The translations under genes were made by a program, and so were the position numbers. The notes under the pieces are model-generated. The model saw only the letters and a list, made by a program, of their open reading frames with translations. It did not search any database and was not told the origin of the DNA. A stretch of 64,000 nt of DNA, taken from the NCBI RefSeq assembly GCF_013694365.1, contig NZ_CP059275.1, positions 1,054,001-1,118,000 of the forward strand, written 5' to 3'. Below are positions 27,625 to 35,908 of the stretch, piece after piece (the first letter of the stretch is position 1; the number at the start of each line of letters is the position of its first letter). This stretch comes from Limosilactobacillus reuteri (GTDB taxonomy: Bacteria > Bacillota > Bacilli > Lactobacillales > Lactobacillaceae).

Positions 27625-28746
27625 ATGAGAAAGATTAAAGTAATGACGGTATTTGGAACTCGTCCAGAGGGAATCAAAATGGGGCCAGTAGTCAAGGCCT
27701 TGGAGCAGGATGATCGCTTTTCATCAGTAGTGGTTTCGACAGGTCAGCATGCTGAGATGCTTCAACAGGTTTTAGCTGTTTTTCAAATAACCCCTGATTA
27801 TGATTTGAAAATAATGCGTCCTGGACAAACATTAACGGAAATTACAATTGAAACGATGACGAAGCTTGAACCGATTATTCAAAAAGAGCAACCAGATATT
27901 GTGCTAGTTCATGGCGATACTAGTTCAGCCTACGCATCAGCTTTGGTTGCCTTTTATAATCGGGTTGCTATTGGTCATGTCGAAGCTGGTTTGCGAACCT
28001 GGGATAAATATTCGCCTTATCCAGAAGAGATGAACCGGCAAATGATTGATGATCTTGCTGATTTATATTTTGCTCCCACCCAAACAAGTGCTAACAATCT
28101 CAAAATGGGAAATCATCAGCATGGGATTATAGTGACGGGAAATACTGCCATCGATGCTTTGCGGTATACAATTGACCATTCGTATCATCACCAAGTATTA
28201 GACGAAATTGATCCCGACAAGAAGGTTATTTTACTTACCATGCATCGGCGAGAAAATTGGGGTAAACCGATGGAAGAAACTTTTAAGGCGATTCAAGAGA
28301 TTGTGGATCAACGGGATGATATTGACGTTATTTACCCGGTTCATCTGAATCCTAAAGTTCAAGCGGTTGCTAATAAAATTTTTGGAAACGATAATCATTT
28401 TCATTTGATTTCCCCATTAGATGTTGTTGATTTTCATAATATTATGAGTAAGTCTTTACTTGTGATGAGTGATTCGGGTGGGGTTCAAGAGGAAGCACCA
28501 GCACTTCATAAACCAGTTCTAGTTTTGCGTGATACTACAGAGCGGCCGGAAGGAGTAACTGCTGGAACTCTTAAGTTAATCGGTACGCAACTTAATAATG
28601 TAATGAAAGAGTTATCGTCCCTATTAAATAGTCCTGAAGAATATAATAAGATGAGTGAGGCACAGAATCCTTATGGGGATGGGCATGCAAGCGAACGAAT
28701 TATAGATGCTATTGCTAAATGGGCAGCAACTCAAAAAGAATTATAA
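27625..28746 (+). CDS. wecB: UDP-N-acetylglucosamine 2-epimerase (non-hydrolysing)
   Basis: Interconverts UDP-GlcNAc and UDP-ManNAc for cell-envelope glycopolymers. The 373-residue GT-B-fold enzyme has the intact motifs FGTRPEGIKM near residues 10-19, VHGDTSSAYASA near 93-104, GHVEAGLRT near 114-122, PEEMNRQ near 131-137, MHRRENWG near 207-214, YPVHLNP and SDSGGVQEEAPA near 281-292. All expected catalytic acids and the HRRE histidine are present. A second paralogue lies at 38304-39425 with altered residues. Here it is next to a broken glycosyltransferase, so both may once have served one polysaccharide. Confidence 0.93.
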   Translation: MRKIKVMTVFGTRPEGIKMGPVVKALEQDDRFSSVVVSTGQHAEMLQQVLAVFQITPDYDLKIMRPGQTLTEITIETMTKLEPIIQKEQPDIVLVHGDTSSAYASALVAFYNRVAIGHVEAGLRTWDKYSPYPEEMNRQMIDDLADLYFAPTQTSANNLKMGNHQHGIIVTGNTAIDALRYTIDHSYHHQVLDEIDPDKKVILLTMHRRENWGKPMEETFKAIQEIVDQRDDIDVIYPVHLNPKVQAVANKIFGNDNHFHLISPLDVVDFHNIMSKSLLVMSDSGGVQEEAPALHKPVLVLRDTTERPEGVTAGTLKLIGTQLNNVMKELSSLLNSPEEYNKMSEAQNPYGDGHASERIIDAIAKWAATQKEL

Positions 28747-29601
28747 TTGAATTTTGCCCTAGATTATATTTGTCAGATCACTATCCGACAGCGGGTTCCT
28801 TTTGAAAAGGTTATTATTGGCGTAGTGGATGCGGATGCTCAATTAGCTGACAATGCTCTGCAGCGATTAAATGCCTATTTTTCTTCGCCAAGAACGAATA
28901 TTACTCAGATGCGAGTTAAAATGTATCCACACTTTAAAAATTGGCTGCAGATTTTACAAGATATTGAGTTTTTTAGTATTAACCATATGACCCAAATTAT
29001 GCGAATGTATACTAAAACAGTTGGTTTAAGTGGGAATAGCCAGTTCTTTCGATTCAAACCAATTATTGATAAAATCGGTGCGCATCCATGGGGCGATGCA
29101 CTATTAGATGACTACGAATTAACGATAAAAATGATGCTGAAAAAATTGTATATTGATTATATGACAGATACATACGTTTACCAGGAAGCGTTAACGTCTC
29201 CTAAAGGGTTTATTCGTCAACGAAGCCGGTGGGTACAAGGCGATTTAAATTGTCTTAAGTATCTTCCCGAGATTATTAAAAGCTGCATTTTAAGCAGGAC
29301 ACAGAAACTTGGTATATATTATTTCCTGCTTCAACCATGGCTCAATTTTCTGGCGGATGTTGCGATTATTATTTTAACGACGATTGCCTTTACTCATTGG
29401 CACAATCTTTATGGCCACTTGACTCTTATGACTGTGATGGCCGGCTTGGTAGTCTTTTCGTTATTTTGGAGAATAATATTTGGGATATTTTACTACCATG
29501 ATTTAGCCGCCTATCATGAACCTCCTTTAAAAAAGCACCAATTGGCCTTATTACCGCTTGGAATTTCCTATATGTATGTTATCTTATTTTTAGTATTATA
29601 A
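28747..29601 (+). pseudogene. C-terminal fragment of a membrane GT2 glycosyltransferase
   Basis: 284 residues corresponding to the middle and end of a processive GT2 (cellulose-synthase-like) enzyme: DADAQL near residue 28 (DxD, nucleotide-sugar binding), GNSQFFR and DDYELT acceptor-side acidic motif near 118, the QxxRW motif as QRSRWVQGD near 156-164, and then three membrane segments (about 195-213, 225-245, 262-283). The N-terminal membrane helix and first catalytic strand are missing but are encoded separately at 29602-29853. The TTG start is only the first available codon, not a credible native start. Together the two pieces describe one inactivated gene. Confidence 0.85.
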
Positions 29602-29853
29602 ATGATAATTATAATTTTTACGCTTATTTGGGGGATCGCGCTGTTTATATTTTTAGTTTATTCATTGATTAGTCTGCTATTTCGGATGATTTCGGATCCT
29701 CGGGACTTTCATCACTTCGCGGGAAACCAACAACCAGCTAAAATTGACTACAATTTACAATATTGTGTTATTGTTCCATGTTTTAATGAGGCAGCAGTTA
29801 TTCAACGAACAATCAAATGTTTGTTGCGATTTAAGCAATTTGAAAGATGCTAG
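29602..29853 (+). pseudogene. N-terminal fragment of the same membrane GT2 glycosyltransferase
   Basis: 83 residues: an N-terminal membrane segment (IIIIFTLIWGIALFIFLVYSLISLLF, within residues 2-27) and the first Rossmann strand of a GT2 enzyme, YCVIVPCFNEAAVIQRTIKCLLRF near 50-73. It stops where the nucleotide-binding Asp strand (usually D-D-G-S) would follow. The remainder of such an enzyme is at 28747-29601; about 40-50 residues between the halves are not present. The order C-half then N-half is what a broken minus-strand gene would give after each piece is turned over separately. Confidence 0.83.
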
Positions 29854-29984
29854 TATTTCCTAAATTTCAAGAATAAGTTAGCCACTGGACTCAAATAAAT
29901 AATACTGACCAATTGATTATTGGTTGATGGAGCTGTGATATCTCTTGGTAGAAGGCCTTACGATAGATATCCATTGACGAATGT
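29854..29984. other. 131 bp unassigned sequence before the tnpB remnant
   Basis: Between the GT2 fragment and the tnpB remnant. No forward reading frame of useful length is present. The reverse strand can encode about 27 residues beginning near 29973, but these match nothing I recognise and the strand is inside a longer chance frame. It may be degraded transposon or flanking DNA. An imperfect CCAAT/ATTGG palindrome near 29918-29932 is the only structure noticed. Confidence 0.4.
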
Positions 29985-30083
29985 GCGGTACGTGAGTGGG
30001 ATTGTCCAAACTGTGGTAAACATTTAGATCGTGATATTAACGCTGCACAAGTCATCTTGCAAAAAGGATTAGCTATCCGATAG
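29985..30083 (+). pseudogene. tnpB: tnpB (IS200/IS605 OrfB) C-terminal remnant, copy 1
   Basis: 99 bases encode 32 residues with the C-terminal TnpB zinc ribbon and RuvC end: [20 protein letters not shown] followed by [10 protein letters not shown] and a stop. The Cys-x2-Cys is the second half of the zinc finger, and DRDxNAA is the third RuvC acidic motif. In-frame reading upstream meets TAG at 29969-29971, so only the extreme C terminus survives. The sequence after the stop is structured and ends in a hairpin like an IS605-type right end, so this copy is the one in its natural context. An identical copy follows at 30233-30331. Confidence 0.85.
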
Positions 30084-30232
30084 ATAAAGTTAGGCTCGGG
30101 ACGAGCCTTGGCTAATAGTCGTAACCTCTGCTTGAAGGTTCGTTCAGAATCGGTAGGGTAAGTATGCGATGTTTCCAGAATCTCCCACTTCAAGCATTAA
30201 ACCGTAGGTTTAGCTAAGTGGGAGTAGTTCAA
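30084..30232 (+). ncRNA. Candidate omega RNA scaffold / right end of an IS200/IS605 element
   Basis: 149 bases immediately 3' of the tnpB stop, where TnpB guide (omega) RNAs are encoded in this family. Visible structure: a perfect 7-bp hairpin AGGCTCG/CGAGCCT with GGA loop at 30092-30108; a 5-bp stem AACCT/AGGTT at 30123-30140; and a strong nested hairpin at 30182-30224 with arms CTCCCACTT/AAGTGGGAG, then AGC/GCT, then TAAACC/GGTTTA around a GTA loop. The last is a typical right-end transposon hairpin. In related elements the guide is the sequence just beyond the right end, i.e. after about 30232; however the adjoining sequence here may not be the native one. Confidence 0.6.
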
Positions 30233-30331
30233 GCGGTACGTGAGTGGGATTGTCCAAACTGTGGTAAACATTTAGATCGTGATATTAACGCTGCACAAGT
30301 CATCTTGCAAAAAGGATTAGCTATCCGATAG
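30233..30331 (+). repeat. tnpB: tnpB C-terminal remnant, exact copy 2 (99-bp direct repeat)
   Basis: Identical over all 99 bases to 29985-30083, starting at the same GCG codon and ending at the same TAG. Exact identity with sharp edges and no shared flank suggests that one genomic stretch is represented twice (for example as part of a larger feature and again as a gene fragment) rather than a biological duplication. If real, it would be a partial tandem copy of an IS 3' end. Confidence 0.7.
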
Positions 30332-31039
30332 ATGGATAATTTTTCACCTAATCGTCGAAACGTTGTTGATATTACCGACTTAAATAAGTTTTTAACAAAA
30401 ATGTATGGTTTAATGACCCTGGCAGTATTGCTTTCTGCCTTAACCGCTTGGCTCGTAATGACTGTTTTCGCTCAGCAATTTACTGCTTTTATGGTCAATA
30501 ACCGCTGGGGAATGTGGTTAATTATCCTCTTGCCAATTATCCTAACGTTTGGGATTAATTTTAATGCTACTCGTAGTCCTGGTCTTTGTCTGTTCCTATT
30601 AATTTTAACAGCGATAGTCTACGGAATTACCTTTGCTTTTATCGCAGGCGCTTATGCTGGTACTTATATTGCAACAGCCTTCGTTTCCTCAGCGGGTGTA
30701 TTCTTAACAATGGCGATTATTGGTACTTTTTCTCACCGTGATTTTACGCGACTTGGTTCTTATGCCAGTGCGGCCTTAATCGGCTTGATTATCGCCATGC
30801 TGGTTAACTTTTTTGTGCAAAGTCCAATAATTAATTATCTGCTTTCAATCGTTGCGGTAATCATTTTTACGGCATTAACAGCTTGGGATGCACAACGAAT
30901 GAAAAATATCTATACCGAGTGTAATGGTCAAGTATCATCCAATGGGCTAGCTGTCCTTGGTGCATTACAGCTTTACCTTGATTTTATTAATCTCTTTATT
31001 AGTTTCTTAGACATTTTTGGATCAAGTAATGAAAGTTGA
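30332..31039 (+). CDS. Bax inhibitor-1 / YccA family membrane protein
   Basis: 235 residues with seven predicted membrane segments beginning after a short cytoplasmic N terminus (MDNFSPNRRNVVDITDLNKFL). The family signature of a transmembrane BAX inhibitor motif protein is seen in FVSSAGVFLTMAIIGTFSHRDFTRLGSY near 128-155 and the acidic C-terminal helix with TAWDAQRMKNIY near 188-199. Bacterial homologues (YetJ type) conduct calcium in a pH-dependent way; others bind FtsH. Which applies here cannot be told from sequence. Confidence 0.9.
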   Translation: MDNFSPNRRNVVDITDLNKFLTKMYGLMTLAVLLSALTAWLVMTVFAQQFTAFMVNNRWGMWLIILLPIILTFGINFNATRSPGLCLFLLILTAIVYGITFAFIAGAYAGTYIATAFVSSAGVFLTMAIIGTFSHRDFTRLGSYASAALIGLIIAMLVNFFVQSPIINYLLSIVAVIIFTALTAWDAQRMKNIYTECNGQVSSNGLAVLGALQLYLDFINLFISFLDIFGSSNES

Positions 31040-31495
31040 ATGCAATGGTTTGATAAACAATTTACTGAACTAACAGTTAATGAACTTTTTGCCATTCTTA
31101 AGTTACGAGTACAAGTTTTTAATGGAGAACAACAGAGTTCCTATCCTGATCCGGATGATAGTGACCCACTTGCGCACCATGTTTTTGCAACTACTAATGG
31201 TGAAGTAGTTGCCTATGCACGTTATTTTATTCAGAATGATGTTGTAACTTTTGGTCGCGTAGTTGTGGCTCCACAAGCACGCGGGATTGGTTTAGGTGGA
31301 AAGATTATTGAACATTTATTAAGTGGAATCAAAGTGAATTTCCCCAACTTTAAGATAACTATTCATGCCCAAGCCTATGTTGAGGACTTTTACAAAAAAT
31401 ATGGTTTTGAATCTGTGGGTGACCATTTTATGGAGGCCGAGCGCGAGCATATTACGATGGTTCATGAACCGTTAAATGATATTTATGACAAATAA
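31040..31495 (+). CDS. GNAT family N-acetyltransferase (ElaA-like)
   Basis: 151-residue GNAT protein. The beginning (WFDKQFTELTVNELFAILKLRVQVFNGEQQSSYPDPDDSD, residues 3-42) is characteristic of the ElaA subgroup, the acetyl-CoA loop is VVAPQARGIGLGGKIIEHLL near 74-93, and the end AQAYVEDFYKKYGFESVG near 111-128 closes the fold. Substrate unknown. No link with its neighbours is evident. Confidence 0.85.
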   Translation: MQWFDKQFTELTVNELFAILKLRVQVFNGEQQSSYPDPDDSDPLAHHVFATTNGEVVAYARYFIQNDVVTFGRVVVAPQARGIGLGGKIIEHLLSGIKVNFPNFKITIHAQAYVEDFYKKYGFESVGDHFMEAEREHITMVHEPLNDIYDK

Positions 31496-32515
31496 ATGAT
31501 AAAAGCAAATCAAATTGGTTCCGTTAATTATATAAGAACCTTGAAACAAAGCGGTCTTAACGCTCATGAACAGCTTGATTTAATTATTAATCACCATTTA
31601 CAAGCTTATATTGATAACTATGGATTTCTTCAATTTTCACCAACTGTATATCAATTTTCACCTCAGTTAGCCCCTACCAGTTTTTTCTATCCTTATTTTC
31701 GTGATCTAGTTGTGACGGCTTATTCAGGGAAGAAAGGGCTAAAAGCAGATTTGTTAGGACGCAAAATTCATTTATTTCGCAGTTATCTTGATCGGCAAAA
31801 CATCACTTTTATTCGCCAATATCAGCGTCCCTCTCTTTCACCAGAAGCGACAGATTTTCAACGATTGCTTTCCTATGCCCACGATAATCACTTTAAATTA
31901 GACTTTAAAACTGGTGCTAATTACCATAATCGTTATCATCATAAATTTGCTTACCCCTCTAATATGAAGGTTCAATTAGTTCGTAATTCGTATCGTCGGT
32001 ATGCTAATCCAGCCCGAATGATTGAATTTATTGTTGATATCGAAACAGGAAAGTTTGTTAGTCAATGGAATATTTATCGCTTTGATAACCAAGGAAGAGT
32101 TGATTCAGACCCCACGCATTATTCGACCAATCAATTACGGCAAATCGCTGATACAGAATCTTTTAACTATGGAATTCCCTATGGGGAGTATTATGTAACT
32201 GGTAAATATCGTCACACTCATCAACGTCTTGATATTACTCAACCGACCGATAGTCAGCTTCGAAGGGTTGCTAAAAAATATTGGCAGGCACCTATTGATT
32301 ATGATGATGGCGGTAATTATGCTGACTTAGTAAAAAATATGCAGGATGTTATCGCATGGCGGGGCGTTCCAGATTCGCAGCGAATAGAAGTTTATGCTGA
32401 TTATGTCAATTCATTAAAAGAACATCAGTGTAAAAATAGCGGAATTAATCATTTCTTTGCTAAGAATAAAGCATTTCAGCACTTTTATGTTCCTTGGTGG
32501 CGGAGATTGGTATAA
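31496..32515 (+). CDS. Uncharacterised protein, possibly DUF3114 family
   Basis: 339 residues, soluble, rich in Tyr, His and Arg (FRDLVVTAYSGKKG near 66-79; HNRYHHKFAYPSN near 140-152; a C-terminal YVPWWRRLV). There is no signal peptide, membrane segment, P-loop or recognisable catalytic motif. Composition and length recall DUF3114 proteins found in lactic acid bacteria, but I hold that name loosely. It stands between an ElaA-like acetyltransferase and a gamma-glutamylcysteine ligase with no clear functional tie. Confidence 0.6.
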   Translation: MIKANQIGSVNYIRTLKQSGLNAHEQLDLIINHHLQAYIDNYGFLQFSPTVYQFSPQLAPTSFFYPYFRDLVVTAYSGKKGLKADLLGRKIHLFRSYLDRQNITFIRQYQRPSLSPEATDFQRLLSYAHDNHFKLDFKTGANYHNRYHHKFAYPSNMKVQLVRNSYRRYANPARMIEFIVDIETGKFVSQWNIYRFDNQGRVDSDPTHYSTNQLRQIADTESFNYGIPYGEYYVTGKYRHTHQRLDITQPTDSQLRRVAKKYWQAPIDYDDGGNYADLVKNMQDVIAWRGVPDSQRIEVYADYVNSLKEHQCKNSGINHFFAKNKAFQHFYVPWWRRLV

Positions 32516-34045
32516 ATGGGAACCGATTATGATCAACTTAAAGTAGCTTTAAAAGAACCGTCATTAAATGCCAAACTTTTTTCTTCACAGTTTGGTTTAG
32601 AGGCAAAGAAGCACCGAATTTTGACCAATGGGCGGGCAAGTCGTTATCCATATCCTGAAAATCTGCGTTCACGGCAATATAATATTTATTTGAACTCAGG
32701 CTATACGGATGACATGATGGACTTTGAAACGGGTCCAGTTGTTGGAGCTAAAAATGCAGTCCGGCAACTAAAAATGTTAGAGCAGATTGTTATCTCACAT
32801 TTACGGAGTGATGAACGATTATGGCCGTTAAGTATGGCGCCAGGACCGACTTATCAGCATGACCTTGAATATTTACAAACTGCATTTACTAAGAAATGGG
32901 ACCAAGAGACTCATGATTATCTAGGGAAGAAATATGGTATTGTTCAAGAAATTTTAGGGGATGTCCATGTTAATTTTAGTTTGGATGGTGAATTAATCAA
33001 CGAGATTTATCACCGCTTTTATGCGGACCGGTATCCAAACCGTATTGATTTTCAAAATCATCTTTACTTTAAATTAGCGCAAAAGTTCTACCTTTATCAA
33101 TGGTTATTTACGTACTTATATGGAGCAAGTCCGGTTTCTGAAGATATGCCACATAGTATTCCAGAGGATTTGGAGCTGCCAGTTCGGAGTTTGCGTTGTA
33201 GTGATTATGGGGATGATAACTTTACCAATGAGCAAGTTACCTATACTTCATACGACCAGTATTTTGCAGAACTAAAGCACTTCATGGACAATGGCACTTA
33301 CTATAGTATGAAGGAATTCTTTGGCCCGGTACGGTTACGGCGGCATAACCATGATATGCATGATATTGATGGGGCCTTACATAAGGGAATTGATTATCTT
33401 GAATTTCGTAATTTTGACCTTGACCCGTTGTCGCGAACAGGAATTAGTGACGATACGATTAACTTCCTTGAATTAATGCTTTTAAATAGTATTCTTTCAC
33501 CATTACCTGATAACTTGGAGGAACGATTAGCGGAAGCAAAAAAGCGGAATAATGGAGTGGCCTTACAAAAGCCAAAGGAACAATTACCGTGGATGCATGA
33601 AGAAGCAATGCAGTTAATCGCAGAGTTGCAAAACTTTATTGTTGAGTTTAATGCTCCGCGAGAATACCAGCTTGCTTTGAAGTTTGTACAACGACGAGTG
33701 GATGATCCTTCGCTAACTCTTAGCGGTCAGTTAGCAGATCAACTTGAAAATGGTGATTTATTATCATTTGGGTTAAAAATTGCCAATGATCGTTACACGA
33801 AAAATATTAATTTCCAACATCCATTGCAAGCAATCAGCGATGTTTACTCAGATGATGTTCAACAATTGGTTAAAGCTGCCATTGAGTTAGGTGTCCAAAT
33901 AGACTTGCAACCAACGCAAGTAGTATTATATGTAGGAGATCATCAAGAAAGCTATAATGCTCAAGCAGCTTTTGATTTCTCAAAGGGTGCCCGTGATGTA
34001 ATTCTTAGTGATTTTCCAGAAGTTCAGGATTTTCAGGAAAAGTAA
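32516..34045 (+). CDS. Gamma-glutamylcysteine ligase (stand-alone GshA type)
   Basis: ATP-dependent coupling of L-glutamate to cysteine (or other amino acids) through the gamma-carboxyl. The 509-residue protein shows family features: GLEAKKHRIL in the N-terminal glutamate-binding strand near 27-36, DFETGPVVGAKNAVRQL near 64-80, RLWPLSMAPGPT near 101-112, ILGDVHVNFSL near 148-158 and RNFDLDPLSRTGI near 296-308. No ATP-grasp domain is fused, so glutathione synthase activity (GshB) is absent and the product would be the dipeptide. L. reuteri strains are known to carry several such ligases that make gamma-glutamyl dipeptides. Confidence 0.85.
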   Translation: MGTDYDQLKVALKEPSLNAKLFSSQFGLEAKKHRILTNGRASRYPYPENLRSRQYNIYLNSGYTDDMMDFETGPVVGAKNAVRQLKMLEQIVISHLRSDERLWPLSMAPGPTYQHDLEYLQTAFTKKWDQETHDYLGKKYGIVQEILGDVHVNFSLDGELINEIYHRFYADRYPNRIDFQNHLYFKLAQKFYLYQWLFTYLYGASPVSEDMPHSIPEDLELPVRSLRCSDYGDDNFTNEQVTYTSYDQYFAELKHFMDNGTYYSMKEFFGPVRLRRHNHDMHDIDGALHKGIDYLEFRNFDLDPLSRTGISDDTINFLELMLLNSILSPLPDNLEERLAEAKKRNNGVALQKPKEQLPWMHEEAMQLIAELQNFIVEFNAPREYQLALKFVQRRVDDPSLTLSGQLADQLENGDLLSFGLKIANDRYTKNINFQHPLQAISDVYSDDVQQLVKAAIELGVQIDLQPTQVVLYVGDHQESYNAQAAFDFSKGARDVILSDFPEVQDFQEK

Positions 34046-34969
34046 ATGAGAAAGATTGGAATTATTGGCCTCGGTCATGTGGGTGAAATGCTAGCCAACC
34101 AATTAGTAATGAACGGAAAAGTTGATGAATTAGTTTTGATTGATGAAAAAGATCAACTAGCTATTGCAATTCAGGCTGATTTAAATGATGCCCAAACGGT
34201 CTTGGCGACCCACACAAAAATAATTATTCAAGATTACGCTGCCTTAGCCGATGCGGATGTCCTTATTACCGCCTTTGGAAAGAGTGCTTTGATGAAGCAA
34301 CAACCAATGGCTGAGCTTGAGACCAACTATCAGCAGGCCTTACAAGTTGGTAATAAGATTTTTAAGAGTGATTTTAGTGGGATCTTAATCAACCTTACTA
34401 ATCCTAATGAGGCAATTACTGCTGTTCTCCAGCAAAAAGTTGGCTTGCCGCAAAAGCAAGTAATTGGGATTGGCACGGTTGTTGAAACGGCGCGCCTTTA
34501 TCGGGCAATTGCAGAAGCCGCAAAGGTCGCCGCTGCCAATGTAACTGGTTTTGTCTATGGGCAACACGATGGTCATCAGGTATTTGCTTGGTCAACTGTT
34601 CGTGTGAATGGACAACCCTTAACTGCGGCAATCAATGGTCATCACTTAGATCAAAGTCAGCTTAAAATTAAGGCGAACCTTAGTAATTGGTACACTCTCG
34701 ATGGATTAGGGTACAATGTTAGTGCTGTTACTGCTTGGACTCTCCGAATTATTACGGCAATTTTTGCGGATGAACAATTAGCGTTGCCGATTGCAATTTA
34801 TCAGCCGCAGTATTCCACTTACATTAGTTTTCCAGCGTTAATTGGTCGGCAAGGAATTGGCAACCTTCTTCTCTTAAAACTTTACCCATTGGAAGAAGAA
34901 GAGATTAAGAGTGCGGCAGCAACAATTAAGCATCAATTAGATTCTCTAAAAAATATTAAAGGGGAGTAG
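34046..34969 (+). CDS. L-2-hydroxyisocaproate / lactate dehydrogenase family protein
   Basis: NAD-dependent L-2-hydroxyacid dehydrogenase of the LDH/MDH fold. The 307 residues begin with GIIGLGHVGEMLANQL (residues 4-19), ILINLTNPNEAITAV near 113-127 and the catalytic loop YGQHDGHQVFAWS near 171-183, where His173 is the expected proton acceptor. Canonical LDH has GEHGDS at that place, so substrate preference is likely different, fitting branched 2-oxo acid (HicDH) reductases of lactobacilli. The gene ends AAAGGGGAGTAG just before the next ATG, which is a good ribosome binding site, so the junction with 34970 seems native. Confidence 0.85.
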   Translation: MRKIGIIGLGHVGEMLANQLVMNGKVDELVLIDEKDQLAIAIQADLNDAQTVLATHTKIIIQDYAALADADVLITAFGKSALMKQQPMAELETNYQQALQVGNKIFKSDFSGILINLTNPNEAITAVLQQKVGLPQKQVIGIGTVVETARLYRAIAEAAKVAAANVTGFVYGQHDGHQVFAWSTVRVNGQPLTAAINGHHLDQSQLKIKANLSNWYTLDGLGYNVSAVTAWTLRIITAIFADEQLALPIAIYQPQYSTYISFPALIGRQGIGNLLLLKLYPLEEEEIKSAAATIKHQLDSLKNIKGE

Positions 34970-35545
34970 ATGATTAAACGAATTGCAGTTTATTGTGGTG
35001 CGCGTGATGGAAATAATCCGGCATTTAATCATGAAGCACAACGATTTGGTGAATGGCTGGTCCAACACGATATTGAATTAGTTTATGGTGCCGGTGCGTT
35101 TGGCTTGATGGGAACCCTTGCTCGGACAGTCTTAAAAAATGGCGGCGTTGTTCACGGGGTAATAACTACTGAGCTAGCTGAACGTGGAGCCATTTATAAC
35201 GAATTAAAAGATGTAAGAATTGTCCCTAATATGGATATTCGCAAGCAAACGATGATGGATCTTGCGGATGGGTTATTAGCTTTTCCCGGCGGCTTTGGGA
35301 CACTAGAGGAAATTACCGAAGCCGCCTCATGGACAACAGTTGGGGATAATCATAAGCCAGTTGCTTTTTACAACTTTAATGGCTTTTATGATTCGTTAAA
35401 CGACCTATTTAAGCAAATGAATAAGGCGGGCTTTGTAGAAGATCCTTATCTAAATAGTATCTGTTTTAGTGACCAGTTTGACCAGATTTTGGCATTTATG
35501 CAAAATTATAAAGCACCGGCACATCGTCAGTACGCTCAAAAATAA
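34970..35545 (+). CDS. LOG family protein (TIGR00730, nucleoside 5'-monophosphate phosphoribohydrolase)
   Basis: 191-residue Rossmann-like protein with the family motif PGGFGTLEEITEA near residues 105-117 (PGGxGTxxE) and IVYCG-like start RIAVYCGARDG near 4-14. LOG proteins cleave the N-glycosidic bond of nucleoside monophosphates; in bacteria many are annotated as putative lysine decarboxylases, which is outdated. The ribosome binding site in the end of the preceding gene suggests co-transcription with the 2-hydroxyacid dehydrogenase. Confidence 0.9.
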   Translation: MIKRIAVYCGARDGNNPAFNHEAQRFGEWLVQHDIELVYGAGAFGLMGTLARTVLKNGGVVHGVITTELAERGAIYNELKDVRIVPNMDIRKQTMMDLADGLLAFPGGFGTLEEITEAASWTTVGDNHKPVAFYNFNGFYDSLNDLFKQMNKAGFVEDPYLNSICFSDQFDQILAFMQNYKAPAHRQYAQK

Positions 35546-35908
35546 ATGAGAAAAAAAGGAATGTTACTTTTCGGCGCGGGACTAATGGCTGGACTCACCA
35601 GTACTTTAGGGTTCAGTCGTGCGAAGAAAAGCAATAATACGATCTCGTTACCTATCTTTTATGCGGGCACATGGCAATATTATGATAAAGAACGAGATCG
35701 CTCTCATAAAATAACCATCTCTCCTGAATTAAAGCTCGGTATCGATAACCAAATCATTCCGGCAACGGTTCAACAAATCAAACCTGATAAGTTAGTTTTC
35801 CTTGATCGATTTGGTTATCACATTACTATTCGGGCAAATGAACAACGGCCAGTTTCATTAACCGATGAAGCTGATGACCAAGTTTATACTATTCAACCAT
35901 TAAAATAA
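35546..35908 (+). CDS. Small lipocalin-like or DUF4828-type protein with N-terminal hydrophobic segment
   Basis: 120 residues: a basic start and hydrophobic stretch ([20 protein letters not shown], about 4-23) that could be a signal anchor, then a small beta-rich domain ([52 protein letters not shown] strands). The pattern resembles DUF4828 proteins of lactobacilli, a name I give tentatively. Probably faces the outside or is membrane-bound. No catalytic residues stand out. Confidence 0.6.
   Translation: MRKKGMLLFGAGLMAGLTSTLGFSRAKKSNNTISLPIFYAGTWQYYDKERDRSHKITISPELKLGIDNQIIPATVQQIKPDKLVFLDRFGYHITIRANEQRPVSLTDEADDQVYTIQPLK

Noticed and set aside
27330..27695. 121-codon reverse-strand frame over rplJ and the start of the epimerase gene
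   Set aside because: Shadow of two certain genes, no family features, and it crosses a junction that is probably artificial.
29891..30193. 100-codon reverse-strand frame across the tnpB remnant and its right end
   Set aside because: It runs antisense through the TnpB zinc-ribbon codons and the right-end hairpin, and has no recognisable domain; it is a chance frame.
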